Below are positions 1 to 12,855 of a DNA stretch of 64,000 bases, in pieces. The notes below the pieces were generated by a model. That model worked only from the letters and a program-made list of their open reading frames with translations, made no database searches and had not been told where the DNA came from. Position 1 is the first letter of the stretch; the number at the start of each line of letters is the position of its first letter. The stretch is from Azadirachta indica. Taxonomy: Eukaryota; Streptophyta; Magnoliopsida; Sapindales; Meliaceae. Where the stretch lies: NCBI GenBank assembly GCA_022749755.1, contig CM040446.1:10378367-10442366 (forward strand), in the 5' to 3' direction. The translations under genes were made by a program, and so were the position numbers.

Positions 1-2590
1 GTAAGAAAATAGATTGTAACATTTAAATGTTTTGATGGTTGTTAGTACAAGGTTGATTGAAGGTGCCTAAGGCCTCTATTATTGTTGTGGGCGGTGGTAA
101 TGGTGATGTCAATATAGATTAGGATTTTTTTTTTATGTTGTTCTAGATCTAAATTTTTGGATAAATGCTAACATACAGGAAAAACTCTATCTGAATGTCG
201 GGAAAAATCACATTACTTCTAACTAATTCATGGAATTTGTGCTCCAAGTAATGATGTTGAAGGCTAATAGGACTTCATAGTGTAAACTGAGCATAATGAT
301 GAGGGATAGTATACACATAGTTTAGGGGCCACATAGAGATGAATGAATGAGTCGGTATGATCGGAGAATGAATGAGTCGGTATGATCGAAGACTTGGGCT
401 AAGCCTTTACACATAGAGTCTATGGATATTGCTCTGCGACAAACGACAACTCACTGAGCCATAGTATAGACCTTATCCTTAGTATAGAGATATCCGTATC
501 GTCGATTCCATGGCACCATGCTTTGAGAGTGCATACGCTGGCCACCTAAATGGTTAGAGTGGCCCGATGCTCGTATTATGAAGAGGAAAGCAACGCTTAC
601 CCTTTAATGACAATATATTTTCATCCATAATCGAATGTTGACCATAAATTTATAATGTGAACTACAATATATTGATGAGTATTTGGATTTGGTGAGCCAC
701 CGGTAGCTAGCATTAACTATCCCATATCGCTGGACTTTTGCGTCCAGTCATTTATGTATAGGTTTTTTCTTATTTAAACTGGTTGTAACTCCTTCATAGT
801 CGATACGAAACTCTCTAATACGACTATTATTTGTTATTGCAATCTACTTTTGTATTTACATCACGACATATGTGATGGGTGACTACGAGGAAGTACATTG
901 GGCTTGGACGATGGTGGATGTCTTGTACATTTCAACTTGAGTCTACGGTGACCATTAGGTGGCATGTGCAATGGACCTTGTTGAGCTTCATGTCACTATA
1001 TACGATTCATTGCCTTAATGTATGATGCGATGTAATGACCAAAGTGATGTGCCTATTATGCATATTATTACCCTATCTTATATGTCACGATAAGGTTTAC
1101 ATGGGGTAGACTAATTTAAATAACAATAGCTCACCCTTCACTTTCGCACGACCCTTGAAGGTGTGCCCTATCAAAAGCTTAGTAGTTGTGATTGCAAAAT
1201 TTTTACATTGAAGTTAATTGAGTATCTAAGGCTAGGACATCCTTTTGACTTTGGACTTGAGCATGATATCTTCTTTAGAAGGAAAATTGTTGGGGGGTGG
1301 TTATAGATTAATGGTTACATGTTTATGATTGTGTATTTATATGCATCTGTTATTTTTTCAATATATCTTTTGTGCTCTGTCTGTGCCATTAAAATGTTAA
1401 AGAATAAAATTAATTAGAAAATTGTAAATGAACTACAATATTTTCAAAGAATAAAATAATCTAAAACACAATTAACATTGATAAAAAATTATTAAATGAA
1501 TCATCTATGATTACCAATTATATTATACCTATTAAATTTTTATCACAACACCAAAAAAAATTACACGAGACACAAAGAGTATTAAATTAAGGGAGTAATA
1601 ATATTTTTGTGTTAAAATATTTTAAAAATAATAATTAGGGGATATGTTAGCTATTATATTTTGCCCCTTCAAGTCATGTATTTTGCCCCTCACTAACAAG
1701 GAAAGTTTGATGCATTTTGATCCTTGTGAAAAGCACTCAAAATTCAATTTGTGCTCCATAAAACACCCAAACTCTTAGGAAAACTCGAAACTGGGGCATT
1801 TGTGGAGCATTCGACATTCTTCCAATTTCAAGTGCAATTTATAAAGGCCCAAATTCATCGTTTCTAAACTTTTCTTGTCAAGGAGAGGCAAATGCAAGAC
1901 TTGCAAACTTTGTTTGACCCACTGAGGGCATAATTTTATCGAAAAACATAGACGATGGTGTTTATTTGATTACTTATATTTTGTATGGCCAAAATCAATT
2001 GTTCATTTTATTACATTCACAATATACAGAGTGAAAGTTAACATAGCTCAATATTAGAATTACACATATGGTAACAAATAAATGTTCAAGTAACAAGGTT
2101 GTTTTTGGCTTTACCCTAAATTTATTAACAATATTAAAAAATAAATTGAAATGTTGAAAAATTATATACAATGTCAATATTAATAGCAAATTGTCGTTAT
2201 CTTTGATAGAAAATGATGAAATGGCACATTACCTTTATTGCAATTAAAATAACCCTTTTTATAATTTTTTTCCCTTTTCTCTCTCCTTTCTCCGTTTTCT
2301 CTTTATCTCTTTTCTCCCTCTTTTCTTTCGCTTTCATTATCAAATAAGAAGCCATTTTATCTTTTCTCACATTTTTCTCTTACACTTTCACTGTCAATTA
2401 GAAATCATCTTGCAATCTTCATCGCCGACAACCAAAGCCACATCACACGCATTCTATGCATTGGCTTCGCACATTAACTTGTAACCCAACATATCTTATG
2501 TGACAGCTTTACAAGGGATAATCATGGTGGTGGCTCCAATGACAGAGATGATTAGTTTTTGTACATTGAATCTTTGATTGTTGGTTTTTG
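1..2590. other. Gene-free left flank
   Basis: No convincing reading frame on either strand; only frames under about 65 codons without family motifs. The first 1.3 kb is less AT-rich than what follows and reads like degenerate repeat-derived DNA. A 23-bp unit beginning GAATGAATGAGTCGG occurs twice in tandem at 341-363 and 366-388. From 1380 onward the DNA is AT-rich, with a pyrimidine-rich stretch near 2255-2400. I recognise no gene here. Confidence 0.5.
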
Positions 2591-2597
2591 TTGAGAA

Positions 2598-2962
2598 ATT
2601 CTAATTTGATTTTTGGTAATTAGAGTAATTTGATTTTAGATAATTAGAAATCCTAATTTAATTTTGAATAATTGGAAACCCTAATTTGATTTTGGATAAT
2701 TAGAAACCCTAATTTGATGTTGGGTAATTGAAAATTATAATTTGAATTTGGAAAGCCTTAATTTAATTTTGGGTTATTGAAAATTTTAATGGATAATTGA
2801 AAACCCTAATTTAATTTGCCTAATCAAAAATCCTAATTTGATTTTGGAAAGCCCTAACTAATTTTAGGTAAATGAAAACCTAATTGGAAATCTTAATTTG
2901 ATTTTGATAAACTCTGATTTGATTTTTGTGATTGAAAAACCTAATTTGATATTTAAAAACCC
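2598..2962. repeat. Degenerate minisatellite containing AAACCCTAA-like motifs
   Basis: About eleven imperfect tandem copies of a unit of roughly 28-34 bp. The unit core is CCTAATTTGATTTTGG followed by ATAATTGAAAA or ATAATTAGAAA. Several units contain AAACCCTAAT, which resembles one and a half plant telomere repeats (TTTAGGG) or a telobox. The array is too degenerate for a recent expansion. No coding function is suggested. Confidence 0.75.
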
Positions 2963-3479
2963 AAATTTAATTTTCTTTTGTACTTAAAATCAAAAATAAA
3001 TAAATGAATTATAATTATTATATTATTATGTATTAAATTTGAATTCATGGGCTAAATTAAGATTTCACATGATGAGACGTGTTTTTTGTTTTTAAAAAAA
3101 TTCATTCAATTCAATCCTTTTTTTACCCCTGATAATGTTAAAGATACGGTGATATGCTATTAATAGGAGCACAGTTAATAAGTTTTCAAAATTTTGAGTT
3201 ATTTATGAAGATTGTCAATAAATTTGAGGGTAAAGTTAAAATAACTTAAAAAGCAACAAGCATTATTTGGTGCATGAAATATAGGAGATATTATGTTCAA
3301 TGTTATATGAACAATAGCATTTCACAAATAAATTTATTAGTATAAAAAGTACATATAAAATAATTCATACTCTTACTATAGGGGCTCAACCCGAATAGGG
3401 TTCCAGCAAGTTACATAGTTATGGCCAACCTCCTTAAACCTTGGACATGTTCATCTTATAACATTTTACCTTGGGGATG

Positions 3480-5700
3480 AAATTCTCTGTCTTCAAGGGT
3501 GATTGGTTGGAACATGGCCTCTTAGTGAAAGGAGGTTAACAATCCGTACCTCATATGTAACAACTCAGTCACATAGGTCATCAATGGAATGAATAGCTTC
3601 CATGTAAACCAACAAAATTCCCTCATTTTTGTAGTGGTGAGAGCATAAGGGATTATATTGACCACGAACAAATTTAGTCATTGTAAGCTTGTGCGCACAA
3701 AGTAGAATGTCTACAACTACAACCATTTGCACGCAAGTCCACCATGTGATTTTTACCCGCAATTTTAACTTCAAATTTGAACTTGGATGCAGAATAAACA
3801 AATAAACAAAGGGACAAAAGCTCTTATTCGCTCACTTTTCTCTTAGTCGCATTAGATAGATTACGTGGTTCGAGTTTTGCGGCTTGTTCTCTTCTCTTGT
3901 AAAACCACACCATTACAGCAGAAACTATATCTATTCTGTCAATGCAAAAAATGGAAGGGTACATGCATCTTTGAGAAGTCTATTAATACTCTCTACTATA
4001 TTTGTAGTTAGTAAGTCTTACTAGCGAACAAGAAAATATACTCTAACTTATAAAACCCCAAATCATTCTCCAAGTAGTTTGCTACCTCGGGATGTATTGA
4101 CCTGAAATCTGCATGTGCTGATTGAAATCTAAAAATTGATATGCCTTTATAGTTTAAAAGTACTTGGCTTGGAAATTGTCTGCCTTTTTTGGTCTTATCT
4201 TATACTTTGTCTTTACGTTTTTAGAGACATAATAAATGTAAAAGCCATAGTATGCTTAAGGAAATATAGTACTTATGACTTTCTTAATAAAATTATATTT
4301 GATAGACACAATAACCAAATTAGATATTCGGCTAATTACCTTCCTTAATTTCTTCAGAAACTATTCCTATGAAGCAATGTTCTTAGAGTCCTTATTCTTA
4401 AATGCAATAGGATATATTTGTTGCATCCAAAGCAGTAGCCATAGTTTCTCGATATGTTCCTTTCAAGAAAGTCCTGTTTAATGAAATCACAAGGTAGATG
4501 GATGAACAAAACCTGCAGATGAAAGCGCTAATCTTCATGAAAAAGTACAAAAAATAGTCCTCGTCATTTGTTTCTATGTATGTGATTATCCTCGAATTTT
4601 TATCTTCCAACACATGATAGTATTACAACAATATTTGGAATGACTTTACCAGATCTCTATTTGCCAATTGACGTCCTTCTTCTTTTGCCAACCACACCAA
4701 GCAATATGATAAAAGCACCCCATACTTTCTTTATACATCACTTCGGATGCTTCTCGGGGTGTAGATTCTACTGGGTTTAAAAGTTATGCATCATAAAGTC
4801 TCTGATTAGTTAACTACTCACCTAGCGATGCTCATTTTGTAACTAATCGCTTCAACAAGTGTGCTTTAGTTTTATGCATGTAACGTGAAAGTACTCATCG
4901 AGTCTATCATTCTCATTTGTTTAAATCTACCGGTCGCATCCTTCCGCAATTTATTTTGCCTCTAATCAAGTAGTTGTCAATTGTGTAATGGTGAACAAAA
5001 AATATTTCCTCAATGTAGTTATACTCAGGTCATGGTGTAACTCCTTTATGTACTGTTGATGAGATAGGCTTGCTACTTTGTTCAGCCTGAACATCTTATC
5101 TTGCAATAGGTTATTTGTTATAATAATTTCTTCTACATTGTTCTTCGACAAATTCTATTTTTGGCATAGCCAAATCATTGTCGAAGTAGTTATATATCGG
5201 ATCTTCTTTATGTGAAGGGGGGTCAGCATGAATTGTAATTAACTGCCTTTACATTATGAGAAAGTAGGGAGTCTTGAATATAATATCTTGGCCCAATTGG
5301 CGGTGAATGCTTGCATGGTGGATCACTGATAACACTGCTACTTCTAGAAGACACGAAAGCCCCGTGTATGAACGTTTAGAATGGTTGGCTGACAAGTGAA
5401 GGGAGGAATTGAAAGTTGCTTGGGATCTCTTTTTATGACACGCTCACTAGTAATATATAATAGGTGCATACTGCACATTGATTAGTAAGTAGCAAAATTA
5501 TTCAGCAGCAGAAAACCGAAAACATCACTATTTTTGACAATATTTGCCGCAATAGCTCTCCACGAATCACTGGCTAATAAGAACTTTACTTTTATTTTTA
5601 TACTGAATTTTGCATGATCCATCTCCAACATTATATATGCTTTACAGTAATTGCTGATAGGTGATATTCTATTACACGGTTAAAAATCGCATCCCTCCAC
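3480..5700 (-). pseudogene. Degenerate MULE (Mutator-like) transposase, copy 2
   Basis: Read on the minus strand, this region gives broken pieces of a Mutator-like transposase in the family order. The DDE-domain strand with YLVISLNRTFLKGTYRETM lies near 4400-4510; functional members usually read DGTFLKG there, and here the catalytic Asp is Asn. Next comes TTNIVESINRLLKDA near 3965-4010, the conserved segment after the DDE core. Then comes WFYKRREQAAKLEP near 3870-3900. A SWIM-zinc-finger-like segment with LCAHKLTM, and the tail YKNEGILLVYMEAIH, lie at 3565-3801. Frames are interrupted by stops and shifts. It differs clearly from the element at 13452-19740, so it is another lineage. No terminal inverted repeats were found, so element ends are unknown and the limits given are approximate. 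Confidence 0.75.
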
Positions 5701-6500
5701 CGACGTATGTCTCGATACCATGCAACTACATGATTTACGATCCGCCATAGTAAATAGACTATTATTTGATCATCCATACCTATTCATGAGTAAATTAAAT
5801 TACATAAATATTTGATTTCAATGTAACATAGATTGAAACCAAGGGTTATAAGTCTTGCATTTTGCACCCTAAAGCATCTCAAGTTCTAAAATCTGGCATT
5901 TTGACCCTATAAATAAAGACCCTATAACATAGATTGACCCAAATTATACCCAAATATAACAACAATGTTTGACGCATCTTCCATGTCTATGGTTGATATA
6001 ACTTTTCAATAGTTGATTTGGGATAATACGGGATGGTTGAAAATGAAGGGAAATGAGGAAAATTTGGGAGAGTTTTATGTTTTTAGTACAAAGGCTAGTT
6101 AAGGGGATTTTTGTCCTAAGGTCAAATTTTAAACTAATTTGGTGCAGAAATTATTACGGAGGTTATTGTGATAAATTTATTCTAAATTCGGACTATTTTG
6201 AAAAATTTTTCAAAAAGTAATTACAAATATTTACCTTTTTTTTTGGGTGGAATTTCTATTTACATAACGTCATTAGGAAGTACCATTGCAACTTTTAGAC
6301 GTGGGACAATGGTAAATCCCCCAAATAATTACCATTTATTAAAATTAAGTTAAATGTTTTTATTTTTTTCTGTTATTATTGTCTTGATTATTAATAACAA
6401 AAAAGTGTTATCAGACATGTGTACGGATGTTACGGTGTAATGATCACACCTTAGACATTTCTGTACAAAAGTTTATCTATCTGGTGAATTTGCGCAGTCC
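5701..6500. other. AT-rich spacer upstream of the LHCA6-type gene
   Basis: No gene seen. The stretch is AT-rich with many stops in all frames. The downstream part should contain the distal promoter of the light-harvesting gene that starts at 6664. Confidence 0.5.
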
Positions 6501-6510
6501 CCTTGTTTTA

Positions 6511-6613
6511 CACGTGTCAAGTTTACATTGGTAAGATCATTTTCGAGTTTGCAGGTCCTACAGTTTATATCACTAGTCATCTATACATGTGGCATATTCG
6601 AGGAGTAGATAAG
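6511..6613 (+). promoter_or_regulatory. G-box and I-box in the LHCA6 promoter
   Basis: A perfect G-box (CACGTG, inside ACACGTGTC) lies at 6511-6516 and an I-box (GATAAG) at 6608-6613. They are about 150 and 55 bp upstream of the start codon at 6664. This pair is known from light-responsive promoters of photosynthesis genes, including Lhc and rbcS genes. The motif matches are direct; the regulatory role is inferred from the gene downstream. Confidence 0.5.
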
Positions 6614-6663
6614 CCTCTCGTGTAAGTTGAAGCAGCACTCAGCAAACTCACTTCGCCAAGTCC

Positions 6664-8227
6664 ATGGCCTTAGCTACTGCGTCTGCTTCCACTGCAATTT
6701 CAAGCCTCCAATTCAGGTAAGGTTGCCTGTCTTCTTTCATAAAACTTATCATTCTAACATTGCTCAACATTTTATAGAGTTTATTGACTCAATGAACAGG
6801 GACAGAGGCATTCCTCAAAACTCTTGTCCAGGGAAACTTACATGCTCAGCGGCAAGAAGTCGTGTGATTCTCAATGCAACAAAAGGGGTGTCAAGTGTAT
6901 GTGAACCGCTCCCTCCTGACAGACCATTGTGGTTCCCCGGCAGTACATCACCGCCATGGCTTGATGGAAGGTATCATTCTCTGTCTTCTCTTTTCTTTTC
7001 TTTGTGTGTTCTCATAGAGTTTCTGTTAAAATTGCAGTCATATGTTTCTGCATCAAATGCATTTGGATCTTTTCTAATTTTCCTGCAGAAGTTTAATTTT
7101 TCATATGATTTGCATCGTGGAACTTGCAATGCAAGCCCTATAATGTGCTTGGAAGTATTAACTAAACTGATTTATAATGATTTTATTGGAATTTGACCCC
7201 TGGTTAATAGGCTTCTTTTCTTGGTGGAAATATGACTTGTTTCTTTGTTTTCAACAGCCTTCCTGGAGATTATGGCTTCGATCCTCTTGGATTAGGTACA
7301 AATGAAATTGATGTGTTTGTTATTTTGAATCTCTCTCCAGTAGTCTGTTGAAATTTTTAGTGAAAATTTTAATCGAATGATTTTTATTAAAATTTGTTCA
7401 CGCTCAGACAATTGGCTTTAAAGTGCTGTAATAGAAAATTTTATGGTCTGTTCTGTTATGTGATCTCATTGAGGTAATATATTTTGTTTGAGATTGTCTT
7501 TATAAGTAACTGTTTTTCCAATTGTTGCTTCAGAAGAGCTTGTTGAAATCCACCATGGGTTTTGTTTCTTATGCATAAATCTTTACTTAATTTCCAGGCT
7601 CTGACCCAGAGTTACTTAGATGGTTTGCACAAGCTGAACTAATGCACGGGAGGTGGGCAATGCTGGCTGTGGCAGGAATTCTCATTCCAGAATGGCTTGA
7701 AAGCCTTGGATTCATTGAGAACTTCTCATGGTACGATGCGGGTGCTCGCGAATACTTTGCAGACCCAACAACCTTATTTGTGGTGCAGTTGGCCTTGATG
7801 GGATGGGTAGAGGGTAGAAGATGGGCTGATATGATTAAACCAGGATGCGTTGATATAGAACCAAAATTTCCAAACAAGACAAACCCAAAGCCTGATGTAG
7901 GGTATCCAGGAGGGTTATGGTTTGATCCCATGATGTGGGGAAGAGGGTCCCCAGAACCTGTGATGGTTTTGAGGACGAAGGAGATTAAGAATGGGCGTCT
8001 TGCTATGTTAGCGTTTGTTGGTTTCTGCTTCCAAGCCATTTATACAGGGGAAGGTCCCCTTGAGAACTTGGCTGCTCACGTCGCTGATCCGGGTCATTGC
8101 AATGTATTTTCGGTAATTACTTCACCACAATTGTTCTTTAATTAATATGTAATAGAAAGAAATTACATACTGATCTTCATCTTTTGCAACTGCATCATTT
8201 GTCTCGCAGGCATTCACTTCCCAATGA
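6664..8227 (+). CDS. LHCA6: Photosystem I light-harvesting chlorophyll a/b-binding protein, LHCA6-type
   Basis: Five exons (6664-6716, 6800-6970, 7258-7295, 7598-8112, 8210-8227) join in frame to 264 residues. The N-terminus is Ser/Ala/Thr-rich and looks like a chloroplast transit peptide. After the conserved [13 protein letters not shown] and [11 protein letters not shown] come three thylakoid helices: B (about 92-118, with pigment ligands in AELMHGR, E101/H104/R106), C (about 145-165, VEGRRW, E159), and A (about 213-235, KEIKNGR, E216/N219/R221). His104, rather than Asn, argues against a red-shifted Lhca3/Lhca4-type site. Sequence features such as FAQAEL, the [14 protein letters not shown] segment and the CNVFSAFTS C-terminus fit LHCA6 better than LHCA2 or LHCA5. 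In Arabidopsis LHCA6 is a minor antenna protein linking photosystem I to the chloroplast NDH complex. The gene-order match (COQ9, cupin, LSM1 and VWA genes nearby) supports this call. Paralogue identity rests on recall, not alignment. Confidence 0.93.
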
Positions 8228-8702
8228 TTAATGTTAGATCGAGGGCATATACCGGCAGGATATCTGGAATACAGAAACATGTGATCAATTTAGCTGTGCA
8301 TTGTTTTTAAGGTCTTTTATTAATAGCAGAAACAAAATATGGCCGAAGTTATTTTAAGAATTGATTCAGGAAAATGTGATCAATCCGGAAATAATGCTGG
8401 CTGAAATGCAATTAAAGTAAAAACCCCTGTATTGAAGGGTAGGGTGACCATGTCAACGAATTAAGTTGGTCACCTCTCTTTCCTTTCTTCCATATACTAT
8501 TATTAGAATCTCTGGTAAACCTGTCAGCTCCGTCTCCAAACTTCATTCCTAAACCTAACAATGACACACCCTAAGCACAAGGAAAAGCAAAAGCAACCCC
8601 AAACAAGTAATCAGAGACAACCACACAATCTCTCCGACCAGGGCGGCTCGTTTCTATCAGGATCGGAGCTGTCCCGTTTCCGGCTCAGGCTCAGGCTCAG
8701 CA

Positions 8703-10782
8703 ATGGCTGCTGGTAGCCTCCTCTTTCTCTTCACCCTTACGCTTTCACTCTTTACACACGCCCTCTCCCTGGCGGAAAATTCAGCTCTCCTTAAACTCAA
8801 AGCATCTTTTGACGGGTCTGATGCCTTAAATTCTTGGCGTCCAACTTCCGTGAATGCTTGTGTTGATAAATGGGTAGGTGTAATTTGCTCCAATGGAGTC
8901 GTTACAAGCCTCAATCTCAAGGATATGGCTCTCTCAGGAACCATTGATATTGATGCATTACGTGAGATTCCTAGCCTTAGAATCATCAATTTTGCAAACA
9001 ATTCTTTCTCAGGTCCAATCCCTGGATTTAATGAACTTGGTGCTTTGAAGGCTCTCTACTTGTCCAGAAATAAGTTCACCGGCGAAATACCGCAGGACTA
9101 TTTTTCCGGTATGTCATCTTTGAAGAAACTTTGGCTTGATAACAATAAATTCACTGGAAAAATACCCGAATCCTTAATGAAATTACCCCATCTAATAGAA
9201 GCACATCTTGAAGGAAACCAATTCTCAGGTCCAATCCCACAATTAAAATCATCATCAGTAACTTCCGTGGACGTCTCGAACAACAATCTGGAAGGAGAAA
9301 TCCCCGACGGCTTTTCCAAATTCGGTGCTGGTGCATTTGAAGGAAATGAAAAACTTTGCGGTAAACCATTGAAACTGTGCGAAAAACCAGAAGAAAAACC
9401 TCCGCCACAACTTCCAAAAGCAGCATCAGCATCAAGCAGCAGTAGTCATCATGAACAATCAAAGCAATCAGGCGGGAACAGCAGCAACAATTTGGTGATA
9501 TCTGCGATAATTATTGCTTTACTATTATTGTTCATAGTGGCAGCTATAATTTATGCAAAGCGAAAAGAACGTACTTATTTTAGCGTGTTAGAAAAGGAAA
9601 GCAATGTAGATAACAGGGCATTGGAAGTTCACGTACCTGAATCGAATAACAACAGAAGTGGTAGCAGCAGGAAGAGCGCAGGTGCAAGCAGCCGAAAAAG
9701 TGAGGGGAGTATGAGCGGGAAATCATCAAAAAGTGGAAGGACAAGTGGAATGGGTGACTTGGTGATGTTAAATGAAGAAAAGGGTTCATTCGGTTTAGCA
9801 GATTTGATGAAGGCAGCAGCTGAGGTGCTTGGAAATGGTGGAATGGGATCTGCATACAAGGCTGCAATGGCAAATGGATTGACAGTGGTGGTTAAGAGGA
9901 TGAGAGAGATCAATAAAATGTCAAAGGAAACCTTTGATTCTGAAATGAAAAGATTATCAACATTAAGCCATCCGAATATATTGACACCCTTGGCTTATCA
10001 TTATCGGAGAGAAGAGAAGCTCGTGGTTTCAGAATACATGCCTAAAGGCAGTCTGCTATATCTCTTGCATGGTATATATATATATATATATATATCTATA
10101 CACGCAATCATCAAATCAAATCAACTCCATATATACATTTCCTATAAGCTATCATAGAGAAAATTAATCTTGTTCTTCTCCAGGTGATCGCGGAATTTGT
10201 CATGCGCAGCTAAACTGGCCAACCCGGCTAAACATAATAAAGGGAATTGCAAGCGGGTTGAATTACATACATTCAGAATTTTCATCTTATGAGCTGCCCC
10301 ATGGAAACCTGAAGTCCAGCAATGTTCTTTTAACCGAACAATACCAGCCATTACTAAACGACTTTGCATTTCATCCATTAACCAACACAGAACATGCAAC
10401 TCATTCAATGTTTGCTTTCAAGTCACCAGAGTACATCCAAGACCAGAAGATTTCCAAGAAGTCGGACGTGTATTGCCTGGGAATAATGATTCTAGAAATA
10501 ATAACAGGAAAGTTTCCAAGCCAATATCTGACTACCGGAAAGGGGGGAATTGATGTTGTGGACTGGGTTCGTGCGGCATTAATGGAAGATCATCCGGAGG
10601 GTAAAGAGTGGGAGAAGGACTTGATAGATCCAGATTTATTAATGGGGGATACTGCTACAGAATCAATGGGGATGATGGTGAAACTCCTTCAAATTGGGGT
10701 GGATTGCACTCAGGCTGAACCTGAGAAGCGCCTGGACATTGGGGAAGTCATTAACAGGATAGAACAAGTGCAAATTAAGTAA
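8703..10782 (+). CDS. LRR receptor-like kinase, pollen receptor-like kinase (PRK) type
   Basis: Two exons (8703-10071, 10184-10782) encode 655 residues. A signal peptide (about 1-23) precedes an LRR cap with ACVDKWVGVIC, then about five leucine-rich repeats to about residue 215 and a Ser/Pro-rich stalk. One membrane helix lies at about 263-287 and ends in AKRKER. A juxtamembrane segment rich in Ser, Lys and Arg covers about 315-348. The kinase domain begins near 374, with glycine loop GNGGMGSAYK, Lys398 in VVVKR and a probable alpha-C Glu414. The catalytic loop is HGN (496-498) instead of HRD, and the metal-binding motif is DFA (516-518) instead of DFG, so it may be a weak kinase or pseudokinase. 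This atypical core and short LRR ectodomain fit the PRK group, whose pollen members act in pollen-tube growth and peptide perception. The single intron in the kinase starts with a TA dinucleotide run right after the donor. It begins 475 bp after the LHCA6 stop on the same strand. Confidence 0.92.
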
Positions 10783-11269
10783 CTATAAGATTCATAATTT
10801 TAAACCCATTTTAATTAATGGATCAAAGCCTAGATGATCTAGACGGCTTTTTATTTCTTTATTTGTTTGTTTTGTAGGAGAGACCAAATAGAAACACCAA
10901 ACCAGGGTGTTGTGTTGTATTTTGTTGTGTTTATCTAGCTTAATTGTTTTCCATTTCCAAGATTCAATAGTGTAAACGTTTGATGCATGCAACATTAGTG
11001 TTGCAAAATTAAACACAAAAACAATTAATGTAAATGTATAGAACAAAATACTTCATTAATTTGTTTATTGTTAAGGGCAGTGTTTGAATCGCTCAAATAC
11101 TTCATACGAATTAATACAAATTGACAAATACAATCTAACATTGCAACACAATATTATTTACTTTTGTTAATTGTATATAATTTTATATTTTCATCAACTA
11201 ATCTTATGAATAATACTTATGTCTAACATTATTTGGAATATGAAGAAGTTAATTTAGGTACAACAGTTG
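10783..11269. other. 3' flank of the receptor kinase, no gene
   Basis: AT-rich sequence presumably holding the 3' UTR and terminator of the kinase gene. I see no coding signal or repeat structure before the inverted repeat that starts near 11270. Confidence 0.5.
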
Positions 11270-12855
11270 AGGTGTATTCAGTTTGGCAATGTTAAAAAAT
11301 AATTACTAATATAATTAGTGTTTATATTTTTTAACGCCTTTTCTTTTAATAGTTTTTGAAAAAACATTTAAGCATTTAGTTAACAATTTTTAAAAGTATT
11401 TATTGGTACTAAATTAAGTGTTTGGAGGTGTAATTACAAAAATACTATTATATTGACAAATTTCTAAAATAAATATGTATTAAAATAAGTATTTCCATAT
11501 AGAGATATTTTTGTTTTATAAACATTCCAAAAAAAATTGAAAGAAAATTTTGTTATGAACAGGAACATCTTCGTTCAGCTTCTCATATTCCAAAATCCAA
11601 TGAATCAAGCTGCCATCTTCTTTTGAAGTGGCTTTAGCAATTGATCAGAAGCTCTTCCAATTTTTACTTGATAGTTTGTGTTCTTAGAGTTATTCAATTC
11701 ATTTGTCTACAGGAGAGATTGTAGTTATTTTCTATTATGACCAATTCTGATAAATGAATTTGAGCTGATCACAGTTAATGGGCTGCGCCCATTACTTCCT
11801 TTATCTAACAAATGAGTAATCCTGTATCAATTATATTCTACATCATCTAAATGGGATTGAGAGTTTGTTTAGTAAGTATTAGGGGGACATTAAGTACTAC
11901 TTAAAAGTGAACTTTTCTTCCTATGATTGTGTTCCCAAAAAATAATCAATAAATAACTTATTGCACCATATAATAGCTGAAATATAGGATGACTGTTAAA
12001 TTTACAATCAATAAATAAAGTTAAATGATAGTTTTTGATGATTCAATACTTATATGACTACAATAAGCACTTTTATGTTTTGTGGAATGGCTGTCAAATA
12101 TCTAAGGGTGAGTTTGACAGTGCTAATAAGCACTTCATAAGTGTTAAACCATGTGTTTGATAAATTTTGATAAAAGTGTTTAGTAAAAAAATTTTAACAC
12201 TTAAAATGATTATTTGATTAGCGAAAATTTGGTGCTTTCTCAAATAAGTACTTTAAGTGCTTAAAAGGATAGCACTTGTATGGTTAATAATTTTTTTTTC
12301 AAATATCCCTAAACAAATTTAAAAAATATATTTCTCAAATATTTGATTTTTTTGGGTTAAGTAGATTTTAATTTAGGCAATTATATATATGAATATATGA
12401 TGAATTATATTAAATATTTGATGATATATTATTTGTGTTCATGATATTTATAATATTATTTATATTTTAATGTATAGTAGATAATTAATATTATTAAAAT
12501 TGTAGTTATTTTTATAACAAATATTTTATTCAATTTTTTAGAAATGTTATAAAACAAAAATATTACATACATACATACATACATACATACAAATACATAT
12601 AATATTTATTTTTATTAAAAATATCGCGATATAAATATATTACTTAGTTTAATATATGTTTATTTTAGTAATTTGTCAATAAAAAAGCATTTTTTTATTT
12701 ACACCTCCAAACATCTAATTTAGCACCAATAAGTATTTGTAGAAATTGTTAATCAAATGCTTAAAAACTTTTTCAAAAACTGCTAAAAGAAAAAGTGCTT
12801 AAGAATATAATTGCTAACTATTTTAATATTTATTTTTAGCATTGCAAAACTGATC
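11270..12855. repeat. Inverted repeat A (arms 11270-11480 and 12650-12855)
   Basis: The segment at about 11270-11480 returns as its reverse complement at about 12650-12855, with roughly 80 percent identity by eye. Shared landmarks include GTTTTTGAAAAA, TTAACAATTT, TATTGGT.CTAAATTA and TGTTTGGAGGTGTAA. The arm begins with CAGTTTGGCAATG, close to the start of inverted repeat B, so both probably belong to one transposon family. No coding capacity was seen. Arm B's left copy lies inside this repeat, so the two repeats interleave. A (CATA) tetranucleotide run lies at 12563-12592. Confidence 0.7.

Noticed and set aside
1..1300. Possible LTR retrotransposon fragment
   Set aside because: No paired LTR, primer-binding site, polypurine tract or gag/pol frame was found.
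6627..7196. Single 189-codon reading frame starting at 6627
   Set aside because: It reads through two introns of the LHCA6 gene; the family sequence requires splicing and the ATG at 6664.
7587..8039. 150-codon minus-strand frame
   Set aside because: It lies opposite the largest LHCA6 exon and is a shadow of that coding sequence.
10072..10098. TA dinucleotide run right at a splice donor in the receptor kinase
   Set aside because: As evidence of a broken intron it fails: donor, acceptor and phase all fit a normal 112-bp intron.
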